Below, in pieces: positions 18,504 through 26,171 of a stretch of DNA of 46,787 bases (the stretch's first letter is position 1; each line of letters begins with the position of its first letter). Both the position numbers and the translations under genes were made by a program. This DNA comes from Dictyobacter arantiisoli (GTDB taxonomy: Bacteria; Chloroflexota; Ktedonobacteria; Ktedonobacterales; Ktedonobacteraceae): assembly GCF_008326305.1 (NCBI RefSeq), contig NZ_BIXY01000057.1, positions 1 to 46,787 on the forward strand. Direction: 5' to 3'. The notes under the pieces are model-generated. The model was not told where the DNA came from and searched no databases. It saw only the letters and a program-made list of their open reading frames with translations.

Positions 18504-18527
18504 TTGAATTATATCGATATAATTCAA
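18504..18527. promoter_or_regulatory. 24-bp perfect palindrome over the WXG100 gene promoter
   Basis: The half-site TTGAATTATATC is followed directly by its exact reverse complement. On the minus strand it contains TATAAT, with TTGTTT 17 bp upstream, so a repressor bound here would cover the -10 region of a transcript heading into the WXG100 gene. The rest of 18253-18618 holds no credible gene; the leader between 18253 and about 18500 is unusually long and could be structured. Confidence 0.5.
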
Positions 18528-18618
18528 CTAAAACAAGTTAAAAAGAATTTTATGGTACTATTTCTCTCTCAACAAGGTAATTTCTCACAAAAAATCATGA
18601 GAAAAACAGTCAGATTTA

Positions 18619-20307
18619 TTAGTTTCCGGTATTGATCGGAGCTATTCCGCCGTGAGGATAACCACTGGGATTGGGATCGGGCACGGGTTGCGAATTCAGA
18701 TAGGAGCTGTTGGTGAAATTGTCCAGATTGGCACCACCTTCTTCTGGAACGACCGAAGGTTGACTAAAGTAGAACTTCGCCTTCGGCGAAACTTTGTTGT
18801 AGACGAGCTGAGACAACTCCACAGTCGATATCATGTGGACCCCGCTCCCATCGCCGGGATCATAGTACACATTGTAAGGCATGGATGGGTTCATCCGTTC
18901 GGGTGTACTAGCGGTGGGACCCATGCCAAAGGTATGATTCCAGATCTCGGCCAGGGTCGCTTCTTTCAAGATATCCTTTCCTCCCCCGATGAGTGCCTCC
19001 CTACCGGCTGCCGCGAGCCCTGCCTCCCCTATCCCATCCGTAAGGAAGGCGAGTGCTACCGCTGAGACGGGAATAATAATCTGATCAGGTTTGAGGCCAA
19101 GGATCATCATCTCCTTCTCCGGCGTCTCTTTGCTTGCCGTGGTATATGAAATGATATTAAGATTTTCTGGTAGGGTCTCCAAGGGCTTTGAGCCAACCAG
19201 GACCAGGTTGTTCACCTTAAAGTTTTCGCCGCCCTGTTCAGCATTCAGAACCATCTGCTGGGTGATATTTCCCCCATCTTTGTACCCAACCAATGTGACA
19301 GCGGTATCCTTTGAGAGACCATGAGCTGCAATATACTGGTTAATAGCCTTCGTGACGTCATCTGCATTGGTACCAGGTTTGACGACTACCATCAGGCCAT
19401 TAGGAGTCTGCCACAGATAGACTTTGCCAGTCATGCCAGGAGCAGTAACATCGGCGATCAGGTCTCCAACACTAGGCGAACTGATTGCCGATGCCCCATC
19501 TATATCGGTCTGGAATTGCCCGACGATGGTTTGGAACTCCGCCAACCACTCACCATAGCCCAGTTTCATTTTGTTGACAATCGTGGTCAGGTAGTGTTGT
19601 GCGATCTGATAACAGGAATTGACCTGCGAGTCATAGTACTTCCATGCATCTTTATTGATCTCTTTACTGCTCAATGCGGTTTCCAGGTAAGTATGCTGTT
19701 TGGACTGAAAGCTCTGGAAATCACTCTGAATACAGGAAACAGCGTAGTTGATGTTATCTTCGATCAGTTGCTGCCCTTTGCCAGGAATGAGCAGCTGATC
19801 CAGATTCCCACACAGGCTCGGCAGTGTGTCTTCACGAATGCGCCAGACGACGGTCTCACTGATGCTGCTGGAGTCAACCCCGCTGTATGGCGAATAGCCC
19901 TGGCCCTCGTTAAAGAACTGACTCACAGAGGTCGCGTACGGATCAGCATTACCACCCATGTTGCCAAATGTATCGTGGACGCCGAGATAATAGTGCGAAT
20001 CTTGATCATATGGCGGACACAGCTCTTCAAGCGATTTGCGCGTCTGATCACAGGCCAGTTGAAAATCTTGTAATTTGGTAGTCACATGCTGGGAACGCGA
20101 GACGTTGCGGCTAACGGCATCTTTACAGCCCTGGGCACCTTTGCCGAGAAAGGGAATAGATCCCGTCGCGCCATCGATATTGTCGAAGACATAGGTTTGG
20201 AACTGATCGGTTGTCGTGTTATAGTGATTGCAAGCCGTAGTGCTCTTCTTGCTCAGGTCTTCTAGACTGGTGAGCAACGGCTGGATTACGTCCTCAAACT
20301 TCGTCAC
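18619..20307 (-). CDS. large putative type VII secretion substrate with hydrolase-like core lacking the nucleophile Ser
   Basis: 562 residues, no signal peptide. Residues 1-275 are mostly helical with the low-Gly, Gln/Asp-rich look of WXG/LXG-type secretion domains (for example LTSLEDLSKKSTTACNHYN, a WKYYDSQVNSCYQIAQHYL helix). Residues 290-400 resemble an alpha/beta-hydrolase core: VYLWQTPNGLMVVVKPGTN, then DTAVTLVGYKDGGNITQQ. In lipases this position is GxSxG; here it is G-Y-K343-D-G, so the Ser is replaced. A hydrophobic patch follows (IIIPVSAVALAFLTDGIGEA), then a Pro-rich tail. The start is a GTG after GGAAGGAATTCATT. Its place between the WXG100 gene and a small helical partner suggests an exported effector or scaffold. 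Function unproven. Confidence 0.6.
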   Translation of the reverse strand: MTKFEDVIQPLLTSLEDLSKKSTTACNHYNTTTDQFQTYVFDNIDGATGSIPFLGKGAQGCKDAVSRNVSRSQHVTTKLQDFQLACDQTRKSLEELCPPYDQDSHYYLGVHDTFGNMGGNADPYATSVSQFFNEGQGYSPYSGVDSSSISETVVWRIREDTLPSLCGNLDQLLIPGKGQQLIEDNINYAVSCIQSDFQSFQSKQHTYLETALSSKEINKDAWKYYDSQVNSCYQIAQHYLTTIVNKMKLGYGEWLAEFQTIVGQFQTDIDGASAISSPSVGDLIADVTAPGMTGKVYLWQTPNGLMVVVKPGTNADDVTKAINQYIAAHGLSKDTAVTLVGYKDGGNITQQMVLNAEQGGENFKVNNLVLVGSKPLETLPENLNIISYTTASKETPEKEMMILGLKPDQIIIPVSAVALAFLTDGIGEAGLAAAGREALIGGGKDILKEATLAEIWNHTFGMGPTASTPERMNPSMPYNVYYDPGDGSGVHMISTVELSQLVYNKVSPKAKFYFSQPSVVPEEGGANLDNFTNSSYLNSQPVPDPNPSGYPHGGIAPINTGN

Positions 20308-20322
20308 AATGAATTCCTTCCG

Positions 20323-20667
20323 TTATGAGATAAGTGTTGTGGGGGCGATATCGGTGAATACATTAACCGCGCTAACCTCTTGCTTATCAGCGGCGGTTGC
20401 GGTGTTAAGCAGAATACGCCCGATATCACTGCGCTGCGTCAAAACGTCTGTATAAGCCTTATAAAAATTCGTATTGAATTGGGCAAGCTTTCCCTGCAGG
20501 ATCAGTGGCATTTCCGGCACAACTTTGTCTATATCGCTCTTGAAGGTGTCAAGTGCTTCCGGATCAGGAGAGCTCTGCACGGATTTTGCACCATTCACAA
20601 TACCTGTGCCCAGGTCCTGGACCGAGACCGTGTCAATTTGAAAATCGCTTTCGGATGGCAATGGCAT
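20323..20667 (-). CDS. small helical protein, probable WXG100-like partner or chaperone
   Basis: 114 residues, ATG preceded by AAGGAGTG. It is predicted to be helical with a central turn (FKSDIDKVVPEMPLILQGKL, FNTNFYKAYTDVLTQRSDIG) and ends in a polar segment. There is no WXG motif and no YxxxD, yet the size, lack of a signal peptide and position 15 bp upstream of the large substrate gene fit the small partner proteins that accompany LXG effectors in type VII loci. I did not recognise a named family. It probably forms a translational unit with the following gene. Confidence 0.5.
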   Translation of the reverse strand: MPLPSESDFQIDTVSVQDLGTGIVNGAKSVQSSPDPEALDTFKSDIDKVVPEMPLILQGKLAQFNTNFYKAYTDVLTQRSDIGRILLNTATAADKQEVSAVNVFTDIAPTTLIS

Positions 20668-20868
20668 GACTTCACTCCTTGGATGAATTACTACTTCTGC
20701 TACAGAAGAGAAAACGAATGTATAACTATTTTAGCATACACATCTTGTCGAAAAGGTAATAGCCCACAAATATACTAACTACCTTTTACAAAGTACTGGT
20801 AGTATTACGAGACTTTAGTAGTATGGAAAGGATTCTTCCCAGGAACAACTATTCGATGATCAACAGCT

Positions 20869-22413
20869 TTAATTGGTCGGTTCTTCGGAACTCCATGCCC
20901 TGGCATACTTGAAGGAAACCTGCGTTGTAAAATCTTCGTTTGGCCCACTGGCGACAACCCCTATACTCCCAGGTGCCTGATTGTGGCTGTCTTGTAGAGA
21001 GGCAACATGCTGCAGGTTCACATAAAAGTCCAATGCCTGACCATTGGCATTGATACCAATAAGATTGGTCTGGTTGAGCCCTTGTTTAATGGCGGGACTA
21101 AAACCACCTGCTATCTGGTAATCCAAATTATTGTTGTCGTTGCGCTCAATGATGTAGTTCCCATTCACGGTAATTTCGAACTTGAAATACGTATGTTGTG
21201 CGATACTGGCACGAAAGGTGACTCCGCCCATCTGCCCTTGCGCTATCGTCATTTGTATCTGGTAGGTCAGATTCTTATAGCTGGTCTTCGTTGCCAGACA
21301 GCTACCAGGACCATTTGAAGTGAGCATGTAGGACTGGTTGGCAAAATGGCAGCTCATAGACTGCGCATTATTGAGGTTTTCCCAACTGTAATCATTGGCA
21401 GAGGAACTGCCATCGAGAACATCATTGACGACCAATTTATTAGATCTTCCATACGGATTTTGTTGCGATTGTGTTGCCGAAAGAATCTGCACATTCAGTT
21501 GATTGGTAAATGCAGAAGGGACGGCAGTCGGTGTTGCCTTTACCACCGTGCTGGTTGGATTTGCTGCTCTCCCCCAGATGAGAACTCCAATCGCAAAGAG
21601 TAAGGTGAGAACCTGGATAGCAGAGAAAATAATGATCCAGAGAGGCGCAATTTGATAGTTTTCTCGGAGTGGCACGGGCCGATCTATCTGCGCTTGCTTG
21701 TGTCTGCTAGCCAGCAATTTTCCTTTCCGCTCTGCAGGAGGTGTGGATTGTGTGATTTTCCCGGCAGGAGGTTGCGCTCGCGCTTGCGGCTCATTCCGAT
21801 CGGGATATACCTGCTCATTATTGCTTTCATTAGTAAAGCCTGTAATGGAAGGCTCAACGGTTCTCGGAGTATACCTGGGCTCCAGAGATGTTGCGTGGTT
21901 GGTTGAGCCACCTGTGACTGTTGAGGCCGCTTCATTCAATGTTCTACGCATTTCACGTGAAGCGATGAAGGTCTCCTCTGGATCTTTCTCAAGTGTAAGC
22001 AAGTCAAGGTAGAGTAATAGCTTATCTCTCGCTCTCAAGTAATCCTGAGTGGCGTCAAATGTCCGAAGATTAGCGACAATACGAGGCTCTTTATCTGGTG
22101 AGGAGGATGCCACAACGATGCGTAATACTTCCTTTATACGCCCCTGCGAAACCAGGGTTAACGCAAGGTTAATGGTAGATTGTACCCGCGTTGATTGGAT
22201 TGCTTCGGCATTCTGCACCAGGACGACGTATTGGCACTGGTGCAATTCTTTATAAAGGAATTGCATAAAGTTTTCGTCAGAAATGCTTTCACTGGCAGTT
22301 ATAACCTCTGCTCTGGCAGTTTGTAGATCCAGGATAAATTGCGCGGCAAAATCTCGTTCATTCCGAGATGATTTTGCCGTCGCATAGCTAACGAAGATAC
22401 GAGTTGATGCCAT
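20869..22413 (-). CDS. TIR-domain, single-pass membrane protein with beta-sandwich ectodomain
   Basis: 514 residues, ATG preceded by TAAGGAGAAAC. Residues 4-140 are TIR-like: RIFVSYATAKSSRNERDFAAQ, then the strand VITASESISDENF and helix QFLYKELHQCQYVVLVQNAEAI. Next is a disordered Pro/Gln linker, one membrane segment at about 257-280 (PLWIIIFSAIQVLTLLFAIG), and an extracellular part (300-514) with repeated beta strands such as YQIQMTIAQGQMGGVTFRA and YFKFEITVNGNYIIERNDN, like the concanavalin-type domain of 3-keto-disaccharide hydrolase relatives. The product would be a transmembrane receptor with an inside TIR. The TIR catalytic Glu cannot be placed with confidence. It is the first gene of the minus-strand block, divergent from the vWA gene. 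Confidence 0.75.
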   Translation of the reverse strand: MASTRIFVSYATAKSSRNERDFAAQFILDLQTARAEVITASESISDENFMQFLYKELHQCQYVVLVQNAEAIQSTRVQSTINLALTLVSQGRIKEVLRIVVASSSPDKEPRIVANLRTFDATQDYLRARDKLLLYLDLLTLEKDPEETFIASREMRRTLNEAASTVTGGSTNHATSLEPRYTPRTVEPSITGFTNESNNEQVYPDRNEPQARAQPPAGKITQSTPPAERKGKLLASRHKQAQIDRPVPLRENYQIAPLWIIIFSAIQVLTLLFAIGVLIWGRAANPTSTVVKATPTAVPSAFTNQLNVQILSATQSQQNPYGRSNKLVVNDVLDGSSSANDYSWENLNNAQSMSCHFANQSYMLTSNGPGSCLATKTSYKNLTYQIQMTIAQGQMGGVTFRASIAQHTYFKFEITVNGNYIIERNDNNNLDYQIAGGFSPAIKQGLNQTNLIGINANGQALDFYVNLQHVASLQDSHNQAPGSIGVVASGPNEDFTTQVSFKYARAWSSEEPTN

Positions 22414-22674
22414 ATGTTTCTCCTTAAGATAGGAATATTATAAAATATAATATAAATGCAAGAATGCAGCAATAGATGCAGCTTCGAACAGATAGGCGTG
22501 ACGACTCCCCAAAAGACAATTTGTCTCTATAACCTCAATTATGGAGAGAAACTGAGGATTTGTCTACATAATCGCGACCAGTCCTGTATTGACTGGTATC
22601 TTTGGACCTGATGAGTACCTCTCTATAGGCTGAGGTGCAAACGACAAAGTGATACAAATCCATCATGAAAGGAA

Positions 22675-22700
22675 GTGTAGGTGCGTGCCTCGGCACCTAC
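22675..22700 (+). repeat. dispersed palindromic repeat, copy C (collapsed)
   Basis: TGTAGGTGCGTGCC is followed directly by TCGGCACCTAC, which leaves a short hairpin: the middle of the arm has been deleted. It abuts the second repeat family that starts at 22694. Confidence 0.6.
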
Positions 22701-22912
22701 TCCAACAAATGAATGGAAAGAGGGAGCATGGGGAACGCCGATGCATCAGTAGGAGCCACCCTTCACGGGTGGAGGGGCATTGCCATTCCGCCCCAAAGCC
22801 CCACCTGAGCAGGCGGGAAGGAGAGCCAGTGCGAGAGGGTCGTGGCCCTCCACCCGTGAAGGGTGGTTCCTACTGATGGCTCCTCTCGCCTTCATTCCTC
22901 TTCATGAAATAC
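22694..22912 (+). repeat. second dispersed inverted repeat family, fullest copy
   Basis: CAGTAGGAGCCACCCTTCAC with GGGTGGAGGG at the left is mirrored at the right by CCCTCCACCCGTGAAGGGTG and GTTCCTACTG. The arms are about 32 bp and the core about 65 bp. Flanking text (CTACTCCAACAAATGAATGG on the left, GGCTCCTCTCGCCTTCATTC on the right) recurs at 38342-38418 and 46518-46665, so the repeated unit is longer than the arms. No protein is encoded. Confidence 0.7.
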
Positions 22913-22951
22913 GGTTCCTGCACCTGAGAATTGGCAAACCCTGATAATCTC

Positions 22952-22980
22952 TTGCCCGTCTGTATGATTACTGTTACAAT
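22952..22980 (+). promoter_or_regulatory. sigma-A-like promoter of the vWA-PP2C-kinase operon
   Basis: TTGCCC (22952-22957), 17 bp, TACAAT (22975-22980). A transcript starting near 22987 would have a leader of about 115 nt before the ATG at 23102. The 22414-22660 part of this intergenic region shows an AT-rich stretch close to the TIR gene start but no gene. Confidence 0.45.
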
Positions 22981-23101
22981 ACTGTTCAAAAAGTGCTAGA
23001 GCGTTTTTGGGACAGTAGTGTATAGCTTCCTTTGCCCGAAAAAAAACATACATTTTTTGCTCATTTTAGAAGTTCGATGAAGAGGAGTGCGTTGAGAAAT
23101 T

Positions 23102-23869
23102 ATGGAACAGTATCTACAACCAGCAACGAGGCTTACACCTGCTCTGGTGATATACCTCATAGATGCAAGTGCGTCTATGAATGACCCTTGTGAGCCCAGG
23201 TCAACGACGAGCAAAATCGATCTGGTCAATGCAACATTGCGCGAAGGGATCAAAGCGATGGTTTTACGTTCCATGCGAGATAATAAGGTGCAGCCACGCT
23301 ATCATATTGCCATATTCGCCTATAGCACAACTGTTCTTGACATTCTGCAAGGCATTCGCACCCTCCCGGAGTTAATGCGTGTTGGTGGCCCACCCGAACT
23401 GGTAGCAGGCGGAGAAGATACAGATACGGCGGCTGGCTTTAGCACCGTAGAAGATCTTCTACACCAGCACCTGGAGACCTATCAGGGTAGCCCTGCTCCA
23501 CTCGTTTGTCATCTTACGGACGCATTGCGCACCACCCAGGATCCAGCACCCATTGTGCAACGCATTCAGAAAATGCGCGTTGATGATGGCCCGATACTGG
23601 TAGAAAATGTGCTTATGACGACAAAACTGCTGCGTAAACCGGTGACGAACTGGCAACAATGGGAAGGTGTACATAGAGCAAAGGATATTGCTGATAATTA
23701 TGCCAGGCTCTTATTCTCTCTATCGTCACCTTTACCTGAAACTTACCGCCAAAGCATCAATCGATCTGCTGGCTACCAGCTTCAGAAAGGTGCGGCCCTC
23801 TTCTTCCCCGGCACACAAACTGAACTGATGCGTTTAGCCATCGCCGCTTCCTCTGCAACGCAGCTATAA
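23102..23869 (+). CDS. von Willebrand factor A domain protein (TerY-like)
   Basis: 255 residues. The first strand ends VIYLIDASASM, the DxSxS metal-ion-dependent adhesion motif (Asp21, Ser23, Ser25). Further MIDAS elements are plausible at GGEDTDTAAGF (Thr) and LVCHLTDA (Asp). The helix KIDLVNATLREGIKAMVLRS and strand YHIAIFAYSTTV complete the vWA fold. There is no signal peptide or membrane segment, so it is cytoplasmic, as TerY is. It begins an operon with a PP2C phosphatase (38 bp gap) and a kinase-like protein (24 bp gap), the composition known as the TerY-P triad, in which the vWA protein is thought to act as a scaffold or substrate of the kinase/phosphatase pair. Confidence 0.88.
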   Translation: MEQYLQPATRLTPALVIYLIDASASMNDPCEPRSTTSKIDLVNATLREGIKAMVLRSMRDNKVQPRYHIAIFAYSTTVLDILQGIRTLPELMRVGGPPELVAGGEDTDTAAGFSTVEDLLHQHLETYQGSPAPLVCHLTDALRTTQDPAPIVQRIQKMRVDDGPILVENVLMTTKLLRKPVTNWQQWEGVHRAKDIADNYARLLFSLSSPLPETYRQSINRSAGYQLQKGAALFFPGTQTELMRLAIAASSATQL

Positions 23870-23907
23870 ATTCGCTTCGCTATATTTTTGGAAGAGGAGT
23901 ATCTACA

Positions 23908-24750
23908 GTGCAGCATGCCAACCATACGAATGATTTTTCAGTGATCGAAACCGCCCTCCGCACAGACACCTTCATACACACTACGTTTGAGTCTATGCTA
24001 TCTATTCGTTGCCTTTCAACACGCTGCCTTGAATCTCAATTGGAAGGATCTCCCAATCAAGACTTCGTCAGGCTCGTAATTTCATGGCGTACAGCATCGC
24101 TCTACTTTTGCGTTTGCGATGGCGTAGGTAGTTCCTATCAGGGGCATTTTGCTGCACGCTATCTGGCCCGTCGCCTGGTCAAATGGTTACAGATATTACC
24201 GCACATCCCGCAAGATCCTCTGATTTTGCTTCCCTCGCTGCGTTCGAGCTTCTCTCTCTGGGCTGAGAGTGCACAGAGTACGCTTTCTCATTTGAGGCTC
24301 CCTGCCGAGCTATCTTCCTGGGAATGCGAGATCATCAATGAGCAGCGCGATCTCTATGGCAGCGGAACCGTGTTCCTCGCCGGTCGTATCGATTATGCCC
24401 CGACAACTGCGACGCCACAATATATGCCAGCGCTCTTTTGCTGGATGGGAAACGTGACGGGCTATTCCTTCAGCGGGCAGAATCAGTATCGGGAGCTAGG
24501 GGATCACGGCGAAGATACAAACCGCTGGTCGACAAAACAAGGCGGCCAGGGAAAGATTACAGTTCGCACCAGCACCCTGCATCGGCCTGATCCATTGATC
24601 ATCCACACCGATGGACTTGACGCAATTGGACCAGACCTGATCTATCTGGACGATGAAGAGATAAAAGTACGCATACAGTCCTTATTACAACAGCCCAGAA
24701 ACGATGATATGACATTGCTTAAATTATGCTGGAATGACCTGTTAGCATAA
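23908..24750 (+). CDS. PP2C-type protein phosphatase (TerY-P triad type)
   Basis: 280 residues; the start is a GTG eight bases after AGAGGAG. PP2C motifs are in order: SPNQDFVRL (Asp52), VCDGVGSSYQGHFAARYLAR (Asp71-Gly72, metal binding), then IIHTDGLDAIGPD and the terminal NDDMTLLKL, the DDxT motif that contributes the last metal ligand. The canonical DGMGG is replaced by DGVGSS, as expected in divergent Ter-associated members. It is cytoplasmic, with no membrane segment. Its gene lies between vWA and kinase genes, so it likely reverses phosphorylation carried out by the kinase encoded next and perhaps by the membrane kinases across the locus. Confidence 0.85.
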   Translation: MQHANHTNDFSVIETALRTDTFIHTTFESMLSIRCLSTRCLESQLEGSPNQDFVRLVISWRTASLYFCVCDGVGSSYQGHFAARYLARRLVKWLQILPHIPQDPLILLPSLRSSFSLWAESAQSTLSHLRLPAELSSWECEIINEQRDLYGSGTVFLAGRIDYAPTTATPQYMPALFCWMGNVTGYSFSGQNQYRELGDHGEDTNRWSTKQGGQGKITVRTSTLHRPDPLIIHTDGLDAIGPDLIYLDDEEIKVRIQSLLQQPRNDDMTLLKLCWNDLLA

Positions 24751-24774
24751 CGAGATAAAGAAAAATCGAAAATC

Positions 24775-25701
24775 ATGAATATATTTTGCCCGGATATGCA
24801 AACAAAACTTATCATCAAAAGAGATACCTATCGTTTCTTACCACACCCGGTACTCCCAGATGAAGTCAATAAAATTGTGCGTATGAATACAACGACATAT
24901 CAGCTACAAAAAGAAGCCGATAAAACCCTCTGGGCTTTAAAAGTCCCAAATCCGGGGGCGGTTGATCCATCCATTGAGCAAAAGGTAGCCAGACAAAATT
25001 CCTTTGGACATCTTCCCGGTTTGTTGGCAGCGAAGCGCGTTTGTCTGCTGAAAACAGTATTTCCAGAATTGATTGCAACACATCCAGGCCTGGAATATGC
25101 CATTCTGATGCCCTGGCAGTCAGGCAGAACGTGGGCAGGCTTTATGGATGACGGAGATCTCTGCTCGCAGTATTCCATTGAGCAGGCAAAAGAATTAGCG
25201 CTCACAATGGCATATGTTTTATGGAGCCTGGAGACAAATGGCCTGGCTCACACAGATATTGCTGGAGATAATGTCATAATTTTGAACTATAAGCATGTCG
25301 AATTGATAGATCTTGAAGGCTTGTATATGCAAGGGATGCCACCAGTAGCACAACCGAGCAAGGGATGGTACGGATATCAACATCCACGCCTTGGCGTACA
25401 GGGGCAAAGCTATCATCTGGGGGACCGTTTTGCAGGTGCGATTTTGCTCGTGGAAATGCTGACCTGGTGGAATCCACTGATCCGTGCATTGACTGATGGC
25501 GAGTCTCTTTTTCAATTCAAACATCCAGGAGCACGCGAAGAGATGACACAGCGCTTAAGAGCAGTGCGTCAGACACTGCGAGGGATGTATCCAGGCCTGC
25601 ATGAGCTCTTTGAACAGGCCTGGTATTCATCCAATCTGGCACATTGCCCAGATTTTCGCTCCTGGGTAATGTGTCTCCTTCAGTTACGCTGGGAGGGGTA
25701 A
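24775..25701 (+). CDS. protein-kinase-fold protein (TerY-P triad kinase)
   Basis: 308 residues. Divergent kinase: Lys56 in LWALKVPNP is the probable ATP lysine, HTDIAGDNVIIL (159-170) stands for the HxDxxxxN catalytic loop with Asp161 and Asn166, and DLEG (179-182) replaces DFG while keeping the metal-binding Asp. Catalysis is therefore possible. No glycine-rich loop is obvious and the activation segment is short. The C-terminal lobe contains HLGDRFAGAILLVEMLTWW. No membrane segment. It closes the triad operon; a perfect 17-bp hairpin follows at 25737. It belongs with the Ter-system-associated kinases rather than with the PknB paralogues across the locus. Confidence 0.8.
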   Translation: MNIFCPDMQTKLIIKRDTYRFLPHPVLPDEVNKIVRMNTTTYQLQKEADKTLWALKVPNPGAVDPSIEQKVARQNSFGHLPGLLAAKRVCLLKTVFPELIATHPGLEYAILMPWQSGRTWAGFMDDGDLCSQYSIEQAKELALTMAYVLWSLETNGLAHTDIAGDNVIILNYKHVELIDLEGLYMQGMPPVAQPSKGWYGYQHPRLGVQGQSYHLGDRFAGAILLVEMLTWWNPLIRALTDGESLFQFKHPGAREEMTQRLRAVRQTLRGMYPGLHELFEQAWYSSNLAHCPDFRSWVMCLLQLRWEG

Positions 25702-25736
25702 ATCCAGGTCTACATCCTTTAGCGTGAAAGCGGAGC

Positions 25737-25774
25737 GCGATGGCAGGCATGCCCCCCGGCATGCCTGCCATCGC
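25737..25774. terminator. 17-bp perfect hairpin after the triad operon
   Basis: GCGATGGCAGGCATGCC, four C, then the exact reverse complement. The stem is very GC-rich and starts 35 bp after the kinase stop. There is no T-run, so it may be a terminator of a less usual kind or an mRNA 3'-end stabiliser. Confidence 0.5.
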
Positions 25775-25908
25775 AAACTTCCCCTCCCTCAATCCCCCGG
25801 AAGGATAGAGAGCCTTATCTTTCTTCTTATTTACTTCGCGCAAGTTGCGTGTTATACTCATCGGGTACTGATCGTCGTCGTCTAGCACAGAACAGAAAGG
25901 AGGAATCC

Positions 25909-25971
25909 ATGGATAACATAGTTCTATCATGTGAGGCAACCTTTCTTAACAGCATCTATCTGCCTCAATAA
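25909..25971 (+). CDS. possible 20-residue peptide with a strong ribosome-binding site
   Basis: AAAGGAGGAATCC directly precedes ATG, and the frame encodes MDNIVLSCEATFLNSIYLPQ then TAA. TATACT near 25852 could be a -10 element. The strong start signal in otherwise empty sequence suggests either a tiny peptide or leader, or the stump of a deleted gene. The rest of 25775-26134 shows nothing else. Confidence 0.3.
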   Translation: MDNIVLSCEATFLNSIYLPQ

Positions 25972-26134
25972 CAGAACCCTGGCACTTCTTGGATAGATCC
26001 GCAGATAACCGCATATCTGCAAAGCATATATTCATAACAAATCGTTTGCCCGCTGGCTGTGCGTGTTTCACTCTCCAGATTTGCAGGTTCTTCTCGTCTT
26101 TCTTCTAAAAAAGAATAGATGCTCGTGTGTTCAA

Positions 26135-26152
26135 TACAGATACATATCTGTA
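26135..26152. promoter_or_regulatory. 18-bp palindrome, possible operator
   Basis: TACAGATA-CA-TATCTGTA, perfect 8-bp arms, 20 bp upstream of the preferred start of the hydrolase at 26172. Position and symmetry suit a dimeric repressor site, but no regulator gene is adjacent. Confidence 0.35.
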
Positions 26153-26171
26153 CAATTTGCTGGAGATTTTT

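Noticed and set aside
18090-18527. 145-codon minus-strand frame overlapping the WXG100 gene
   Set aside because: It overlaps most of a secure WXG100 gene in another frame and starts within the palindrome.
19321-20073. 250-codon plus-strand frame opposite the large substrate gene
   Set aside because: Shadow frame; the minus-strand gene has start signals and operon context.
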